A stretch of DNA of 64,000 bases from CAWCUK01 sp963798775 (GCA_963798775.1 CAWCUK010000002.1:119310-183309); one strand, 5' to 3'. Positions 38,714-47,834 are shown, counted from the first letter of the stretch. Notes: generated from the sequence alone by a model not told the origin. Numbers and translations: made by a program.

Positions 38714-39786
38714 TTCAAAATCCTGAATTGGAACTACATCCGCATCATATAATTTCTAAAAATAAACAAAAAGAAGAAAAAGCTAATTTAATAAAAGCCG
38801 TTATCCTGGATATCTTTTTCGTCTTCTACAGTATTTTGGTTTTAGAAAGAGCTATTTATTTAAAATTTATTCTGGATATGAGGGAACTTCCTTTTTCCTG
38901 GACTGAAATTATAATAATTTTTGCCATCAGTATTGTAACCGGTACTTTATGGGCAATGAGCAGAACCTCGCTTTCCGCTAAATTATTCGGAATTGCTAAA
39001 GATAATAAAACCACTAAATGGACCGTGGAAATCTTCGGCTGGTTTTTATTTAATATTACCTTTATTGCCGGCTGGATTATTACAAGGCTGTCTATTGTAG
39101 ATCTATTTAGCAGTGAAGGAATCCAAGGAGCGGAAAGAATTTTCGGAGCGCTATTCCGCCCGGAGATGGGAATATTTGACGAAGCTTTATTCGCGATAAT
39201 TGAAACTATATATATAGCTCTGCTGGCAACTTTAATTTCTATTCCTCCAACTTTATTCCTCAGTTTTTTTACAGCAAGAAATTTGATGAAGGATAATAAA
39301 ATTAGTTTTGCTGTTTATTATGTTTTAAGAATAATTTTAAATTTTGTCCGTTCTATAGAACCATTAATTTGGGCAATAATATTTTCTGTTTGGGTCGGAA
39401 TCGGGCCTTTTGCCGGGATGATCGCTTTACTGGTTCATACTATTGCATCCAATGCAAAATTATATTCTGAAGCAATAGAAAATATTGAAGAAGGCCCGGT
39501 TGAAGCTATTGCGGCAACCGGTGCAAATAAAGTACAGGTTGTTTGGTATGCGGTAGTTCCTCAAATAGTTTTACCGTTTTTATCCTTTACAATTTACCGT
39601 TGGGATATAAACGTTAGAATGGCTACAATTATCGGTTTAGTCGGCGGCGGCGGTATAGGTACAATGCTAATGCAATATCAAGGATTAGCACGATGGCATG
39701 AAGTAGGGCTTATTGTTCTTATGATTGCTTTTGTTGTTTGGGTTATGGATTATATTAGTGCCAAAATAAGAGAAGCTATTTATTGA
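38710..39786 (+). CDS. phnE: PhnE-type ABC transporter permease
   Basis: Inner-membrane permease, 358 residues, with about seven hydrophobic helices. The permease coupling segment reads ENIEEGPVEAIAATGANKVQVV, and RWDINVRMATIIGLVGGGGIG follows, as in PhnE. It is longer than the usual 260-280 residues because of an N-terminal extension with two helices before the first core helix. It may be two shorter permeases' worth of sequence or a family variant; no frame break is seen. Confidence 0.9.
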   Translation: MIQNPELELHPHHIISKNKQKEEKANLIKAVILDIFFVFYSILVLERAIYLKFILDMRELPFSWTEIIIIFAISIVTGTLWAMSRTSLSAKLFGIAKDNKTTKWTVEIFGWFLFNITFIAGWIITRLSIVDLFSSEGIQGAERIFGALFRPEMGIFDEALFAIIETIYIALLATLISIPPTLFLSFFTARNLMKDNKISFAVYYVLRIILNFVRSIEPLIWAIIFSVWVGIGPFAGMIALLVHTIASNAKLYSEAIENIEEGPVEAIAATGANKVQVVWYAVVPQIVLPFLSFTIYRWDINVRMATIIGLVGGGGIGTMLMQYQGLARWHEVGLIVLMIAFVVWVMDYISAKIREAIY

Positions 39787-39814
39787 TTTATTCAGAAATG
39801 ATTAATCCTGTAAA

Positions 39815-40573
39815 ATGAAAGAAGTAAAAATATTTACTAAAAATCTTAGTTTATTCTACGGAGAAAAACAAGCTTTAAAAAATATAAGCATTGAAATTCC
39901 GGCGAATAAAGTAACCGCGTTTATAGGCCCGTCCGGATGCGGAAAGTCTACTTTTTTACGTACACTTAACAGGATGAATGATCTGATTCCAAGTGCGAAA
40001 ACTACCGGTGATGTTGTTATTGACGGCATAAATATTTATAAAAAAAGAATTGATGTAGTTTCTTTAAGAAAAAAAATAGGCATGGTTTTTCAAAAGGCTA
40101 ATCTCTTCCCTATGTCAATTTATGAGAATATTGTTTATGGGCCTAAAATAAACGGCATCCGAAATAAAAAAAAATTGAAAGAAATAGTAGAAAGAACTTT
40201 AAGCCAAGCCGCTATATGGGAAGAAGTAAAGGACAGGCTTCAATCGCCCGCTTTAAGCTTATCCGGCGGTCAGCAGCAGCGTTTATGTATTGCGCGAACG
40301 TTGGCAATTGAACCTGAAATAATTTTAATGGATGAACCTGCAAGCGCGCTTGATCCTTTATCTACGGCAAAAATAGAAGAACTTATTCAGCAGCTTAAAG
40401 AAAAATATACTATTGTAATTGTAACTCATAATATGCAGCAGGCGGCAAGAGTTAGTAATCAAACCGCGTTTTTCTATTTAGGTGAATTAATTGAGTACGA
40501 TAAAACAAGCAAAATTTTTACTAATCCTTCGGTAAAGCAAACCGAAGATTATGTAACCGGAAGATTCGGTTAA
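39815..40573 (+). CDS. pstB: Phosphate ABC transporter ATPase PstB
   Basis: ATP-binding subunit of the Pst phosphate importer, 252 residues. The PstB pattern is clear: GPSGCGKSTFLRTLNRMNDL, then MVFQKANLFPMSIYENIVYGP, LSGGQQQRLCIARTLA, ILMDEPASALDP and VTHNMQQAARVS. It follows phnE by 28 bases. Its usual partners PstS, PstC and PstA are not in the window, so it is an orphan ATPase here, next to a Phn-type importer and phoU. Confidence 0.94.
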   Translation: MKEVKIFTKNLSLFYGEKQALKNISIEIPANKVTAFIGPSGCGKSTFLRTLNRMNDLIPSAKTTGDVVIDGINIYKKRIDVVSLRKKIGMVFQKANLFPMSIYENIVYGPKINGIRNKKKLKEIVERTLSQAAIWEEVKDRLQSPALSLSGGQQQRLCIARTLAIEPEIILMDEPASALDPLSTAKIEELIQQLKEKYTIVIVTHNMQQAARVSNQTAFFYLGELIEYDKTSKIFTNPSVKQTEDYVTGRFG

Positions 40574-40601
40574 ATTTTAAAAAAAGTTTGAGGTAAATTT
40601 T

Positions 40602-41324
40602 ATGGAACGACAATTCGATCAGCAGTTAGATAAGCTGAAAAGAAAAATTATGAAGATGTGCAGTCTTGTTGATGAACAGGTAGATTTTGCGATTCGTGCT
40701 ATTGAAGAAGAAAATGAAGAACTCGCGAAACAAGTAATTGAACGTGATGATAAAGTTGATAAATACGATGTAAAAATCGATAAAATTTGTCAGAAAATTA
40801 TCGCGTTAAATCAGCCGGTAGCTATGGATTTAAGATTAATTATGTCGGCATTGATGATAAATAATAATCTTGAAAGAATAGGGGATATGGCTGTTAATAT
40901 TTCCGAAAACTTTTTACGATTAAAAAAGAAACCGGTATTTTTAGACAGAACTCGTTTTGCGGATATGAAAGTATTAGTTAAAGAAATGATTCGGAACGCG
41001 ATTGATTCATTTATACAAGGAGATGCTCATTTAGCTCAAAAAGTTATTGAAACCGATAGAAAAGTAGATGAATTCAATATTGAAAATCATCAGATATTAA
41101 TTGATGTAATGAAGGAAGATCCAAATAATATTGAATCCGCGGTGGTTCTGCTTGTAATAAGCCGCCAGCTTGAGAGATTAGGAGATCATGCTACAAATAT
41201 TGCCGAAGATGTTTTCTTTATAGTTGAGGCCCAGCTTATTAAACATAAATATGAAAAATATATTTTTGCGGATGAACCGGATGAAGATGATGACGAAAAT
41301 GATGAGATAAATGAAGAAAAATAA
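40602..41324 (+). CDS. phoU: Phosphate regulator PhoU
   Basis: Helical-bundle regulator that, with Pst and PhoR, shuts off the phosphate-starvation response. The 240 residues hold the two PhoU repeats, each with an ExxxD metal-binding pattern: INNNLERIGDMAVNISEN and ISRQLERLGDHATNIAED. It has an acidic tail (DEDDDENDEINEE). It starts 28 bases after pstB and ends the cluster. Confidence 0.94.
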   Translation: MERQFDQQLDKLKRKIMKMCSLVDEQVDFAIRAIEEENEELAKQVIERDDKVDKYDVKIDKICQKIIALNQPVAMDLRLIMSALMINNNLERIGDMAVNISENFLRLKKKPVFLDRTRFADMKVLVKEMIRNAIDSFIQGDAHLAQKVIETDRKVDEFNIENHQILIDVMKEDPNNIESAVVLLVISRQLERLGDHATNIAEDVFFIVEAQLIKHKYEKYIFADEPDEDDDENDEINEEK

Positions 41325-41349
41325 AAATGAAAGATTAAGGCAGTAAAAA

Positions 41350-41616
41350 ATGAATATCGAGATTATCGGCTATATAGCGGCATTTTGTACGACTGTAGCG
41401 TTTGTTCCCCAAGTAATAAAAGTTTATAAAAGCCGTAAAACCAGCGATATTTCTTTCGGGATGTTTTTATTACTTACAACAGGAATGTTCTGCTGGGCTG
41501 TTTATGGTTTTATTCTTAATTCTTTACCGATTATAATTGCCAATGTAGTTACCTTTTCGCTCGCGGCTTATATTTTTATAATGAAAATTAAATTGGATTT
41601 AAGGAAATCTTCTTAA
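41350..41616 (+). CDS. SemiSWEET-type small sugar transporter
   Basis: Three-helix MtN3/SWEET-family protein of 88 residues, which dimerises to form a facilitative sugar pore. The family pattern GYIAAFCTTVAFVPQVIKVYKSRKTSDIS contains the conserved PQ motif, and a GMFCWAVYGF helix follows. No strong ribosome site is visible before ATG 41350, and it lies 25 bases after phoU. The substrate is not predictable. The 3' end touches the convergent TetR gene. Confidence 0.88.
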   Translation: MNIEIIGYIAAFCTTVAFVPQVIKVYKSRKTSDISFGMFLLLTTGMFCWAVYGFILNSLPIIIANVVTFSLAAYIFIMKIKLDLRKSS

Positions 41617-41617
41617 A

Positions 41618-42202
41618 TTACTTTTGCTGAATATTATTTATTAAAACCTCAATATTGTTATAAAAAATCTGTTTCTTTTTTTCGTTAAAATCAAATTTAG
41701 AATTTCCGCTTAAAATATTTATAAAAATTATTCCCCAGCTTTCCATTACCAAAAAACCCGCCAGAGCCTTTAGATTTTCCGGTTTTCCTTTTGTTGCTTT
41801 TAACTCTTGTAAAATTAATTCCTCCTCTTCCGAAAGAAAATTTTTAACAAATTCTTCTTCCTGAACAAACGCCTCATTTTTTAATAAGAGTATAAAAACA
41901 TCGTTAAGAAGCTTGTATTTCAAAGGTGATTCTTCTTTAAATAAAAAATAATCCTTTAATTTTTCGGTAAGATCTTTTCCCGGATTTTTAAAAATTAAAA
42001 TTAAATCATTTTTAAATTGAACGGCTTCCCAATTTAAGGTCGCGTAAAATAAATCTTCTTTCGAATCAAAATAATGGTAGATTGTCGCCTTCCCGATTCT
42101 TAAATCCCGCGCTATTTCATCAACCGTAGTTTTATTCAAACCATGTTTTGTAAAGCGTTTTATCGCCGCTTTAATAATTTGAATTTTCCGTTCTTTCTCC
42201 AA
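41618..42202 (-). CDS. TetR-family transcriptional regulator
   Basis: Transcription factor of 194 residues. The N-terminal helix-turn-helix (residues 5-55) reads IIKAAIKRFTKHGLNKTTVDEIARDL, then GKATIYHYFDSKEDLFYATLNWE, the standard TetR pattern. The C-terminal ligand domain is not recognisable beyond family level. A palindrome at 42256-42278, 54 bases upstream of its start, could be its own operator. The YtxH gene lies upstream on the same strand. Confidence 0.9.
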   Translation of the reverse strand: MEKERKIQIIKAAIKRFTKHGLNKTTVDEIARDLRIGKATIYHYFDSKEDLFYATLNWEAVQFKNDLILIFKNPGKDLTEKLKDYFLFKEESPLKYKLLNDVFILLLKNEAFVQEEEFVKNFLSEEEELILQELKATKGKPENLKALAGFLVMESWGIIFINILSGNSKFDFNEKKKQIFYNNIEVLINNIQQK

Positions 42203-42255
42203 AATTTAATTCTCTAAATTTTATTAAAAACAAAAACAAATTAAGTCTTTTTCAG

Positions 42256-42278
42256 TTAAAGTTTAAGTTCAACTTTAA
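42256..42278. promoter_or_regulatory. Palindrome upstream of the TetR gene, candidate operator
   Basis: TTAAAGTT and AACTTTAA form a perfect 8-bp inverted repeat with a 7-base centre. TetR-family proteins often bind such sites near their own promoters. No direct evidence links this site to the protein. Confidence 0.4.
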
Positions 42279-42281
42279 AAT

Positions 42282-42346
42282 AAAAAAAGACTCTCTTTTA
42301 ATTTTAGTTTCTATTCAAGAAAGAATAAAATTAAAAGAAGAGTCTC
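42282..42346 (-). terminator. Terminator of the YtxH gene
   Basis: AGACTCTTCTTTTAATTTTA and its partner (right arm at 42288-42306) form a long stem with one bulge, followed by seven Ts on the minus strand. It lies just after the YtxH stop. Confidence 0.8.
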
Positions 42347-42368
42347 TAGAAATTCTAAGAAAAATAAA

Positions 42369-42629
42369 TCAATTGGAAACTAATTTTTTAGCATCATCCA
42401 TTATTATATTAGCTCTTTTCTTACCTTCCTTAATAATTTCTTCGGCGGTATCTTTTCCAGTTTCAATATAAGTATTTAAGTCATCCATAATACCGCTGCC
42501 GGTTTTGGCTATTTTACGGCGCATTTTTCTTCCCGTCATGGGAGTGTAGAGAAGTGATAAAATACTTCCGGCTAAACCGCCGATTATAATACCGCTTAAA
42601 AATCCGTTTAATTTATCTTGTCTGCTCAT
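42369..42629 (-). CDS. YtxH-domain protein
   Basis: Small protein of 86 residues with one N-terminal membrane segment (GIIIGGLAGSILSLLYTPMTG), then a helical tail rich in Lys, Asp and Glu. The GxxxGxxxxLLxxP pattern is the YtxH/general-stress-protein signature. AGGAGG precedes the ATG. A palindrome at 42665-42684 lies in its presumed promoter region. Stress-linked by family only. Confidence 0.88.
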   Translation of the reverse strand: MSRQDKLNGFLSGIIIGGLAGSILSLLYTPMTGRKMRRKIAKTGSGIMDDLNTYIETGKDTAEEIIKEGKKRANIIMDDAKKLVSN

Positions 42630-42664
42630 TTACATATTCCTCCTTTTTCTCAATATATATATTT

Positions 42665-42684
42665 TTACGTTCCTAAAAACGTAA
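42665..42684. promoter_or_regulatory. Palindrome upstream of the YtxH gene
   Basis: TTACGTT and AACGTAA form a perfect 7-bp inverted repeat with a 6-base centre, 36 bases before the YtxH start. It may be an operator or a short hairpin; its binding partner is unknown. Confidence 0.35.
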
Positions 42685-42762
42685 TAAATAAGACTTTCAC
42701 TATCAAGATATAATATAAGCACTTAGAAACAATCGTATAAATCACAGTATAAGTTGTTCTTG

Positions 42763-43497
42763 CTATTTCCCAATCTCAAAAAATTTTATTAAAATAAATC
42801 CCGCAATAAATCCGCCAACATGAGCGCCGTAAGCAATACCGCCTGTGTCCGCGCCCGCACCAACACCTATTAAACCGCCTATAATTTGGTAAGCAAACCA
42901 AAGTCCTAAAGCAAAAACTGCGGGAACATCTGTAATTAACCAAAATATTATTACTCTAATCCGTTTTTTAGGAAATAGAAGTATATACGCGCCTAGAACA
43001 CCGGAAATTGCACCGGAGGCGCCGATAGTTGGAATTAGTAAATTTCCGCCAAGTTCCGCTGTTGCGTAAACATGTGCTAAATCAGATAAAACTCCAAGCA
43101 GTAAATAAAATATTAAATATCTGAAATGACCGATTCTGTCTTCAATGTTATCTCCGAATACAAAAAGGAAAACCATATTTCCAAAAATATGCGCAAAACC
43201 CCCGTGCATAAACATTGATGTAATTAAAGTAATGTAAACTGAAACCGGAGTTTTCTTAAGCCCCGGTATTTCAAACTTATCACCGCTTACCGGATCTTCC
43301 ACAATTTTATTTTCTGTTACTACATCTTCGCCTGTTAAAATTTCCTGCGGAACGGTCGCAAATGTATAAGTAAATTTTTGGTTTTCTCCGAAATCCTGCA
43401 GCAGCACAAATACTAAAATGTTTGCCGCAATAATTAAATAATTTATGAAAGGAAAAAGTTTTCTGTCATCATTATCATCTCCGATAGGGAAGAGCAT
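42763..43497 (-). CDS. Rhomboid-family intramembrane serine protease
   Basis: Membrane protease of 244 residues with about six helices. GASGAISGVLGAYILLFP carries the catalytic serine (GxSG), and GAHVGGFIAGFIL carries the catalytic histidine; HGGFAHIFGNMVFLFVFGD is the N-terminal conserved region. The Ser-His pair is intact, so it should be active. It sits 23 bases after the PIG-L gene and may be co-transcribed with it. Confidence 0.94.
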   Translation of the reverse strand: MLFPIGDDNDDRKLFPFINYLIIAANILVFVLLQDFGENQKFTYTFATVPQEILTGEDVVTENKIVEDPVSGDKFEIPGLKKTPVSVYITLITSMFMHGGFAHIFGNMVFLFVFGDNIEDRIGHFRYLIFYLLLGVLSDLAHVYATAELGGNLLIPTIGASGAISGVLGAYILLFPKKRIRVIIFWLITDVPAVFALGLWFAYQIIGGLIGVGAGADTGGIAYGAHVGGFIAGFILIKFFEIGK

Positions 43498-43520
43498 AAT
43501 TATTTCCTAAAAAAATTCAA

Positions 43521-46028
43521 CTAATTTAATTTTTTACAATATTCTGATGATTCGCAGAAATAAGATTTAATAAAAATTCTAAACGCTCCCGGCACACCTG
43601 CCGGAATCTGCCGGAACCAGGAATAAGCTGTATAAATAAAAGCGCCTTTTCCGTATTTTGTATAAAGCATTCCGCCGGGTTTAGGATTTTCATGGGGATC
43701 ATTACATTCAATTACTGTTTGATAATTAGTGTCCCATTTATCCGCGAAATATAAGCCTCGTTCTTGTATCCAGCCGTCGAAATCGTGATGAGTGATTTTG
43801 TTCGGAAAATTTAATAAAGAATTTTGCGGAGAAATAAAAGCAACCGGCGCGTCTTCTAATGTAACTCGGTCTCGTGATATTTCAAAAGGGAAGGGGCCGA
43901 TGTTTTGAGTAAGCAAACCATTATTAACATTATACTGCACAACCAATGTTCCGCCGTTTTTAACATAATTTAAAAGTTTGTTATTATTTATTACCAGCCT
44001 TTCTCTTGTGTTATAGGCTCTAATTCCGGTAATTATAGTTTCAAATTTCGAATAATCACCATTGTCTAAAAATTCATCTGATAAAAGAGTTACATTATAA
44101 CCCAGCTGTTTTAAGTAAGGAGGAATTTCATCTCCCGGCCCAATTATGTATCCAATATTAGTTACCACTTTTTTTGTATCTAATTTTATCGTTTTTGCTG
44201 TTGACGGTGGAAATACTATCTGGATAGGAATATGCGAATAATTAATTTCCAAAATTCCGTTTGAAATTTTTCTCCCATTTATTTCCGCGGTTGCTTTTAG
44301 AACAGCTTCGGCGGTATCATTTGGCGGAGTAATTTTAAATAGAAATATTTTCTCATCGTATTTTTTCGAGAAAGAAAATTTGATTTCAGCCGGAGAAACT
44401 TTCCAGTTTGAAGGCAAGCTAAGTTTAAGTTTTCCTTCCGCGTTTGCCGAGTTACTAATTAGCTTTATTTTTATTTTTTTCGTAGAATCATCCGGGAAAA
44501 GATGAACTCCTTCTTCAATATTTACAGCCACTTCGGGAGCAACTTCAAAAGGTCGGTATTTCTCTCCCTTAACCGGATCTGTCCATCGATATAAAATTGG
44601 TACTTTATAAGAAATAGTTTGATCCTCGGCAGATAAATAAAATTGCGCAAATAAAGGAGGACTGTTTTCGGGCAGGCCTATCAGCCGTTGATCCTCTACT
44701 TTATAAAATCCTTTACTGTGCGGGTTTTTCAGCCAATACGGCTGTGAGTACTCTAGAGTATCCGGCAGAGAAAGTTGAAACGAATTTTTTATAAATTCTT
44801 CTTTATCAAGTTTTACATTTAACTCCGTGCTTATACCATATTTCAGTACTATTTTATTTAGAATAAAAGGAAAATCGGATCTATTTTCAATTCCCGTGGT
44901 AATTGAAACTTTGCCGCCGGGATAAGAGGAATAATTATCTGCGGTGGCTTCCATCCAAATTCCCGAGCAAGAACGAATTACATTTAGCAACTCTTTTCTT
45001 TTTATAGGGACCCAATTTGTATCATCTAATTTATTCATTTCTTTGTATGCTTTAAGAAGAACGGGAATAATTTTTTCGGGATTTACAGGATCGAATTTTT
45101 CGTTCGCTTCTTTTAAAATTTTACCGACTTTTTCACCTCCTTCTATTCTGCTCCACGATGTATTTACATCTTCAAATAAATTATTATTTGCGGTATCACC
45201 GTCAATATATTCAAAATAATTTATGTCCTTGCCGTAGCTGCTGGAGGTTCCGAAACCCTGGCTTTTATGCATGCTTCTGCTTTGTGATGCAACTTCAGTG
45301 TAAGATTTGCCGAGCAGCGGATTATAACCGCCTACATCTAATGATATTAATTTAGATTTATCTTCTTTTCTTTTCTCAATAATAGGAAGCCAGGCATTCC
45401 AATAAATTCTTTTCGGCTGCCACGGCTTTACATATTTAAGCTGCACGGAAAATTTTGTTGAGTCGTTTGCCGCTTTAAAAGCTTCCTCTGCTAACATTTC
45501 TGAAGCGGTATGATTTCCGTGTCCGCCTTCTCCTGTACCGGGAAAGCGGGTGATTATTACATCCGGCCGAAATTTTCTGATTACCCAAACCACGTCCGAT
45601 AATATCTTTTCATGATTCCAAATTTGTAAAGTTTCATCTGCCGATTTGGAAAATCCAAAATCTATTGCTCTGGTAAAAAATTGTTCGGCTCCGTCAATTT
45701 TTCTTGCGGCTAAAAGTTCTTGAGTTCTAACGACCGAAAGCATATCGCCTTGTTCTGTGCCTATTAAATTTTGTCCGCCGTCTCCGCTTGTCATCGATAA
45801 GTATCCCGTTCTATAATGTTTACCTGAAGAATAATAAGATAATACTGCAGTATTTTCATCATCGGGATGAGCCGCGATATAAAGTACGCTTCCCACAACG
45901 TTTAGTTTTTCAAGAGCAAGTTTAATTCGCGCTGAGTTTAGTACAGTTTCCGGCTGCGCGGATAATATTGGACTACTGATTAAAATTAGCAGCGTCAAAA
46001 TCGCGGTGTATTTCAAAAATCGTTTCAC
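43521..46028 (-). CDS. PIG-L/LmbE deacetylase with large C-terminal region
   Basis: Exported 835-residue protein. A signal peptide (1-25, ending SAQ) precedes a PIG-L-type zinc N-deacetylase (about 30-300) with AAHPDDEN and GEGGHGNHTASE, the metal-binding motifs, and SMTSGDGGQNLIG. The remaining 500 residues are beta-rich (about 380-640), ending in a possible Rossmann-like region (GYIIGPGDEIPPYLKQLGY to the end). The start is GTG 46028 (AGGA upstream); the frame is open to 46133 but from a TTG that would bury the signal peptide. The substrate is unknown; such enzymes deacetylate glycans or glycoconjugates. Confidence 0.85.
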   Translation of the reverse strand: MKRFLKYTAILTLLILISSPILSAQPETVLNSARIKLALEKLNVVGSVLYIAAHPDDENTAVLSYYSSGKHYRTGYLSMTSGDGGQNLIGTEQGDMLSVVRTQELLAARKIDGAEQFFTRAIDFGFSKSADETLQIWNHEKILSDVVWVIRKFRPDVIITRFPGTGEGGHGNHTASEMLAEEAFKAANDSTKFSVQLKYVKPWQPKRIYWNAWLPIIEKRKEDKSKLISLDVGGYNPLLGKSYTEVASQSRSMHKSQGFGTSSSYGKDINYFEYIDGDTANNNLFEDVNTSWSRIEGGEKVGKILKEANEKFDPVNPEKIIPVLLKAYKEMNKLDDTNWVPIKRKELLNVIRSCSGIWMEATADNYSSYPGGKVSITTGIENRSDFPFILNKIVLKYGISTELNVKLDKEEFIKNSFQLSLPDTLEYSQPYWLKNPHSKGFYKVEDQRLIGLPENSPPLFAQFYLSAEDQTISYKVPILYRWTDPVKGEKYRPFEVAPEVAVNIEEGVHLFPDDSTKKIKIKLISNSANAEGKLKLSLPSNWKVSPAEIKFSFSKKYDEKIFLFKITPPNDTAEAVLKATAEINGRKISNGILEINYSHIPIQIVFPPSTAKTIKLDTKKVVTNIGYIIGPGDEIPPYLKQLGYNVTLLSDEFLDNGDYSKFETIITGIRAYNTRERLVINNNKLLNYVKNGGTLVVQYNVNNGLLTQNIGPFPFEISRDRVTLEDAPVAFISPQNSLLNFPNKITHHDFDGWIQERGLYFADKWDTNYQTVIECNDPHENPKPGGMLYTKYGKGAFIYTAYSWFRQIPAGVPGAFRIFIKSYFCESSEYCKKLN

Positions 46029-46233
46029 ACTTATTCCTAAAAATTTTTCAAAAAAAATAACTAAAAAAGATTTTAAATGGGTTAAAATATCTTGTATAGA
46101 AAATAAATATTTTAGTTTTATATCATACAACAAAACTTAAGCTTGTAAGAAGTTCTTAAAATAATTTGATTTTTTTTATATTTAGCCTAATGAATAGTTA
46201 TTAATATGTAATGAAAGAAAGAAATTGTTCAGA

Positions 46234-47046
46234 ATGATAAAAATAAACAATTTTGAAATAGGCGGCAGTAATCCTTTTGTACTTATTGCCGGCCCATGCG
46301 TTGTTGAAAACGAAAAAATGATTCTGCATACGGCAGATAATCTTAAACAAATTACAGCTGAATTAAATATTCCTTTTGTATTTAAGGCTAGTTATAAAAA
46401 GGCAAATAGGACGAGTGTAAGTTCATTTACGGGAATAGGCGATGATGAAGCGTTAGCTATTTTAGCCAAAGTTAGAAAACAATTGGAACTGCCCGTAATT
46501 ACTGATGTTCATTCGCCTGAAGAAGTTAACGCCGCCGCAGAAGTTGTTGATATTCTTCAAATTCCTGCCTTCCTATGCAGGCAGACGGAATTATTAATTG
46601 CTGCCGGAAACAGCGGTAAAATGATTAATGTTAAAAAGGGACAATTTTTAGCCCCTGAAGATATGAAATTTGCCGCCGGTAAAGTGGCTTCAACCGGAAA
46701 TACAAATATTATGCTTACTGAAAGAGGCGCATCTTTCGGTTATCATAATTTGGTTGTTGATATGCGTTCTCTAATTATTATGAGAGAATTAGGTTATCCT
46801 GTTGTTATGGATGCAACTCATTCAGTTCAGATTCCCAGTCAAGGCGGAATCAGCGGCGGACAGCCTAGATTTATAAAACCTTTAGCTAAAGCAGCCGCTG
46901 CTGTAGGTGTTGACGGAATTTTTATGGAAGTTCATCCAAATCCCGAAAAAGCTTTAAGCGACGCCGCAAGTCAGCTTCCTTTAGATCAGGTTAAAGAATT
47001 ATTGATAGAACTTAAAGCAATAGACAGAATTACAAAAAAATATTAG
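46234..47046 (+). CDS. kdsA: 3-deoxy-8-phosphooctulonate (Kdo-8-P) synthase
   Basis: Condenses arabinose-5-phosphate with phosphoenolpyruvate to Kdo-8-P for lipid A core. Family motifs: IAGPCVVENEKM, FKASYKKANRTSVSSF, ITDVHSPEE, IPAFLCRQTELL, ERGASFGYHNLVVDMRS and DATHSVQIPSQ. ATG 46234 is preferred to TTG 46225. It lies in the LPS cluster with kdsD and the lpt genes. NVKKGQFLAPEDM is present; a cysteine in the metal site (PCVV) suggests the metal-dependent class, a family-level inference. Confidence 0.96.
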   Translation: MIKINNFEIGGSNPFVLIAGPCVVENEKMILHTADNLKQITAELNIPFVFKASYKKANRTSVSSFTGIGDDEALAILAKVRKQLELPVITDVHSPEEVNAAAEVVDILQIPAFLCRQTELLIAAGNSGKMINVKKGQFLAPEDMKFAAGKVASTGNTNIMLTERGASFGYHNLVVDMRSLIIMRELGYPVVMDATHSVQIPSQGGISGGQPRFIKPLAKAAAAVGVDGIFMEVHPNPEKALSDAASQLPLDQVKELLIELKAIDRITKKY

Positions 47047-47090
47047 AAGTAAGGGGAAGATTTTATGAATAATAATTTAAGTTTTCAGCG

Positions 47091-47834
47091 ATGAATCATT
47101 TTCCGAGAAAATTAACAAAAGAAGAAAGACTATTTTTATTTTTTGTACTGCCCGAAGATAAACCGGGTTATTTAGACTACAGAAAAAAAATTGATCATCT
47201 TTTTGTAACAGGCTACGGACGTTATGGTGAGACAAATTTGGTTTTAGGCAAGAAGAATACTTCTCCCGACCTTTCTTTCGCTTCTACTCCCGTATTTGCG
47301 ATAGGTACGGCTGTTTATAATGAGCATGAGATAGATATAACCATTCACGAAGAAATTGATGATGAAATAGAATTTGATATTTCTCCGCGGTTGTTAAATG
47401 TTTCTGTTAAGGAAGCAGATTTAATGGGATGGAGTCTATCAAATTGGAAACCCGGTGAAGCGGATCCTAGAGACGGAAAAGCTGTAAGAGAAGTTGTAAT
47501 TATTCCCGGTCAATTGGATTTGGCAATTTGTACGAATCTAAAAAAACTTTGGGTTTATTCTTATGATGATAAAGTAAATCATCTTATACCTGTCAGTAAT
47601 TTTTATAATCATTTAATGCTTGTAAAAAATATAAGAAGTTCTGAAATAGTCCTTAAACCCAATCTATTATTTAATAAACTTGCTACTTACACTGATAATG
47701 AATTACTTTCAGCTTTTCTACTATACAATAAATACATGAAAAGATTGAAAATAGATTATTCATATTTTTATAATCAAACTAATGAACCCGAAAAGAAAGG
47801 GTTGTTAAATTTCTTAAAAAGGAATAAAATTTGA
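47091..47834 (+). CDS. Conserved-looking protein of unknown function in the LPS cluster
   Basis: I do not recognise a family. The 247-residue product is soluble, without signal peptide or membrane helix, and begins KLTKEERLFLFFVLPEDKPGYLDYRKKID. The middle is rich in Asp/Glu (IDITIHEEIDDEIEFDIS), and LDLAICTNLKKLWVYSYDDK follows. It lies between kdsA and kdsD with its stop overlapping kdsD by four bases, so it is probably co-transcribed. ATG 47091 lacks a ribosome site, whereas ATG 47065 has AAGGGG. That start would run into TGA at 47092 after nine codons (MNNNLSFQR). One extra base near 47090 would make a continuous protein from 47065, so a start-region indel or a short leader is possible. 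Confidence 0.7.
   Translation: MNHFPRKLTKEERLFLFFVLPEDKPGYLDYRKKIDHLFVTGYGRYGETNLVLGKKNTSPDLSFASTPVFAIGTAVYNEHEIDITIHEEIDDEIEFDISPRLLNVSVKEADLMGWSLSNWKPGEADPRDGKAVREVVIIPGQLDLAICTNLKKLWVYSYDDKVNHLIPVSNFYNHLMLVKNIRSSEIVLKPNLLFNKLATYTDNELLSAFLLYNKYMKRLKIDYSYFYNQTNEPEKKGLLNFLKRNKI

Noticed and set aside
46028..46133. 35-residue N-terminal extension of the PIG-L protein
   Set aside because: It begins at TTG without a ribosome site and would bury the signal peptide; GTG 46028 is better supported.
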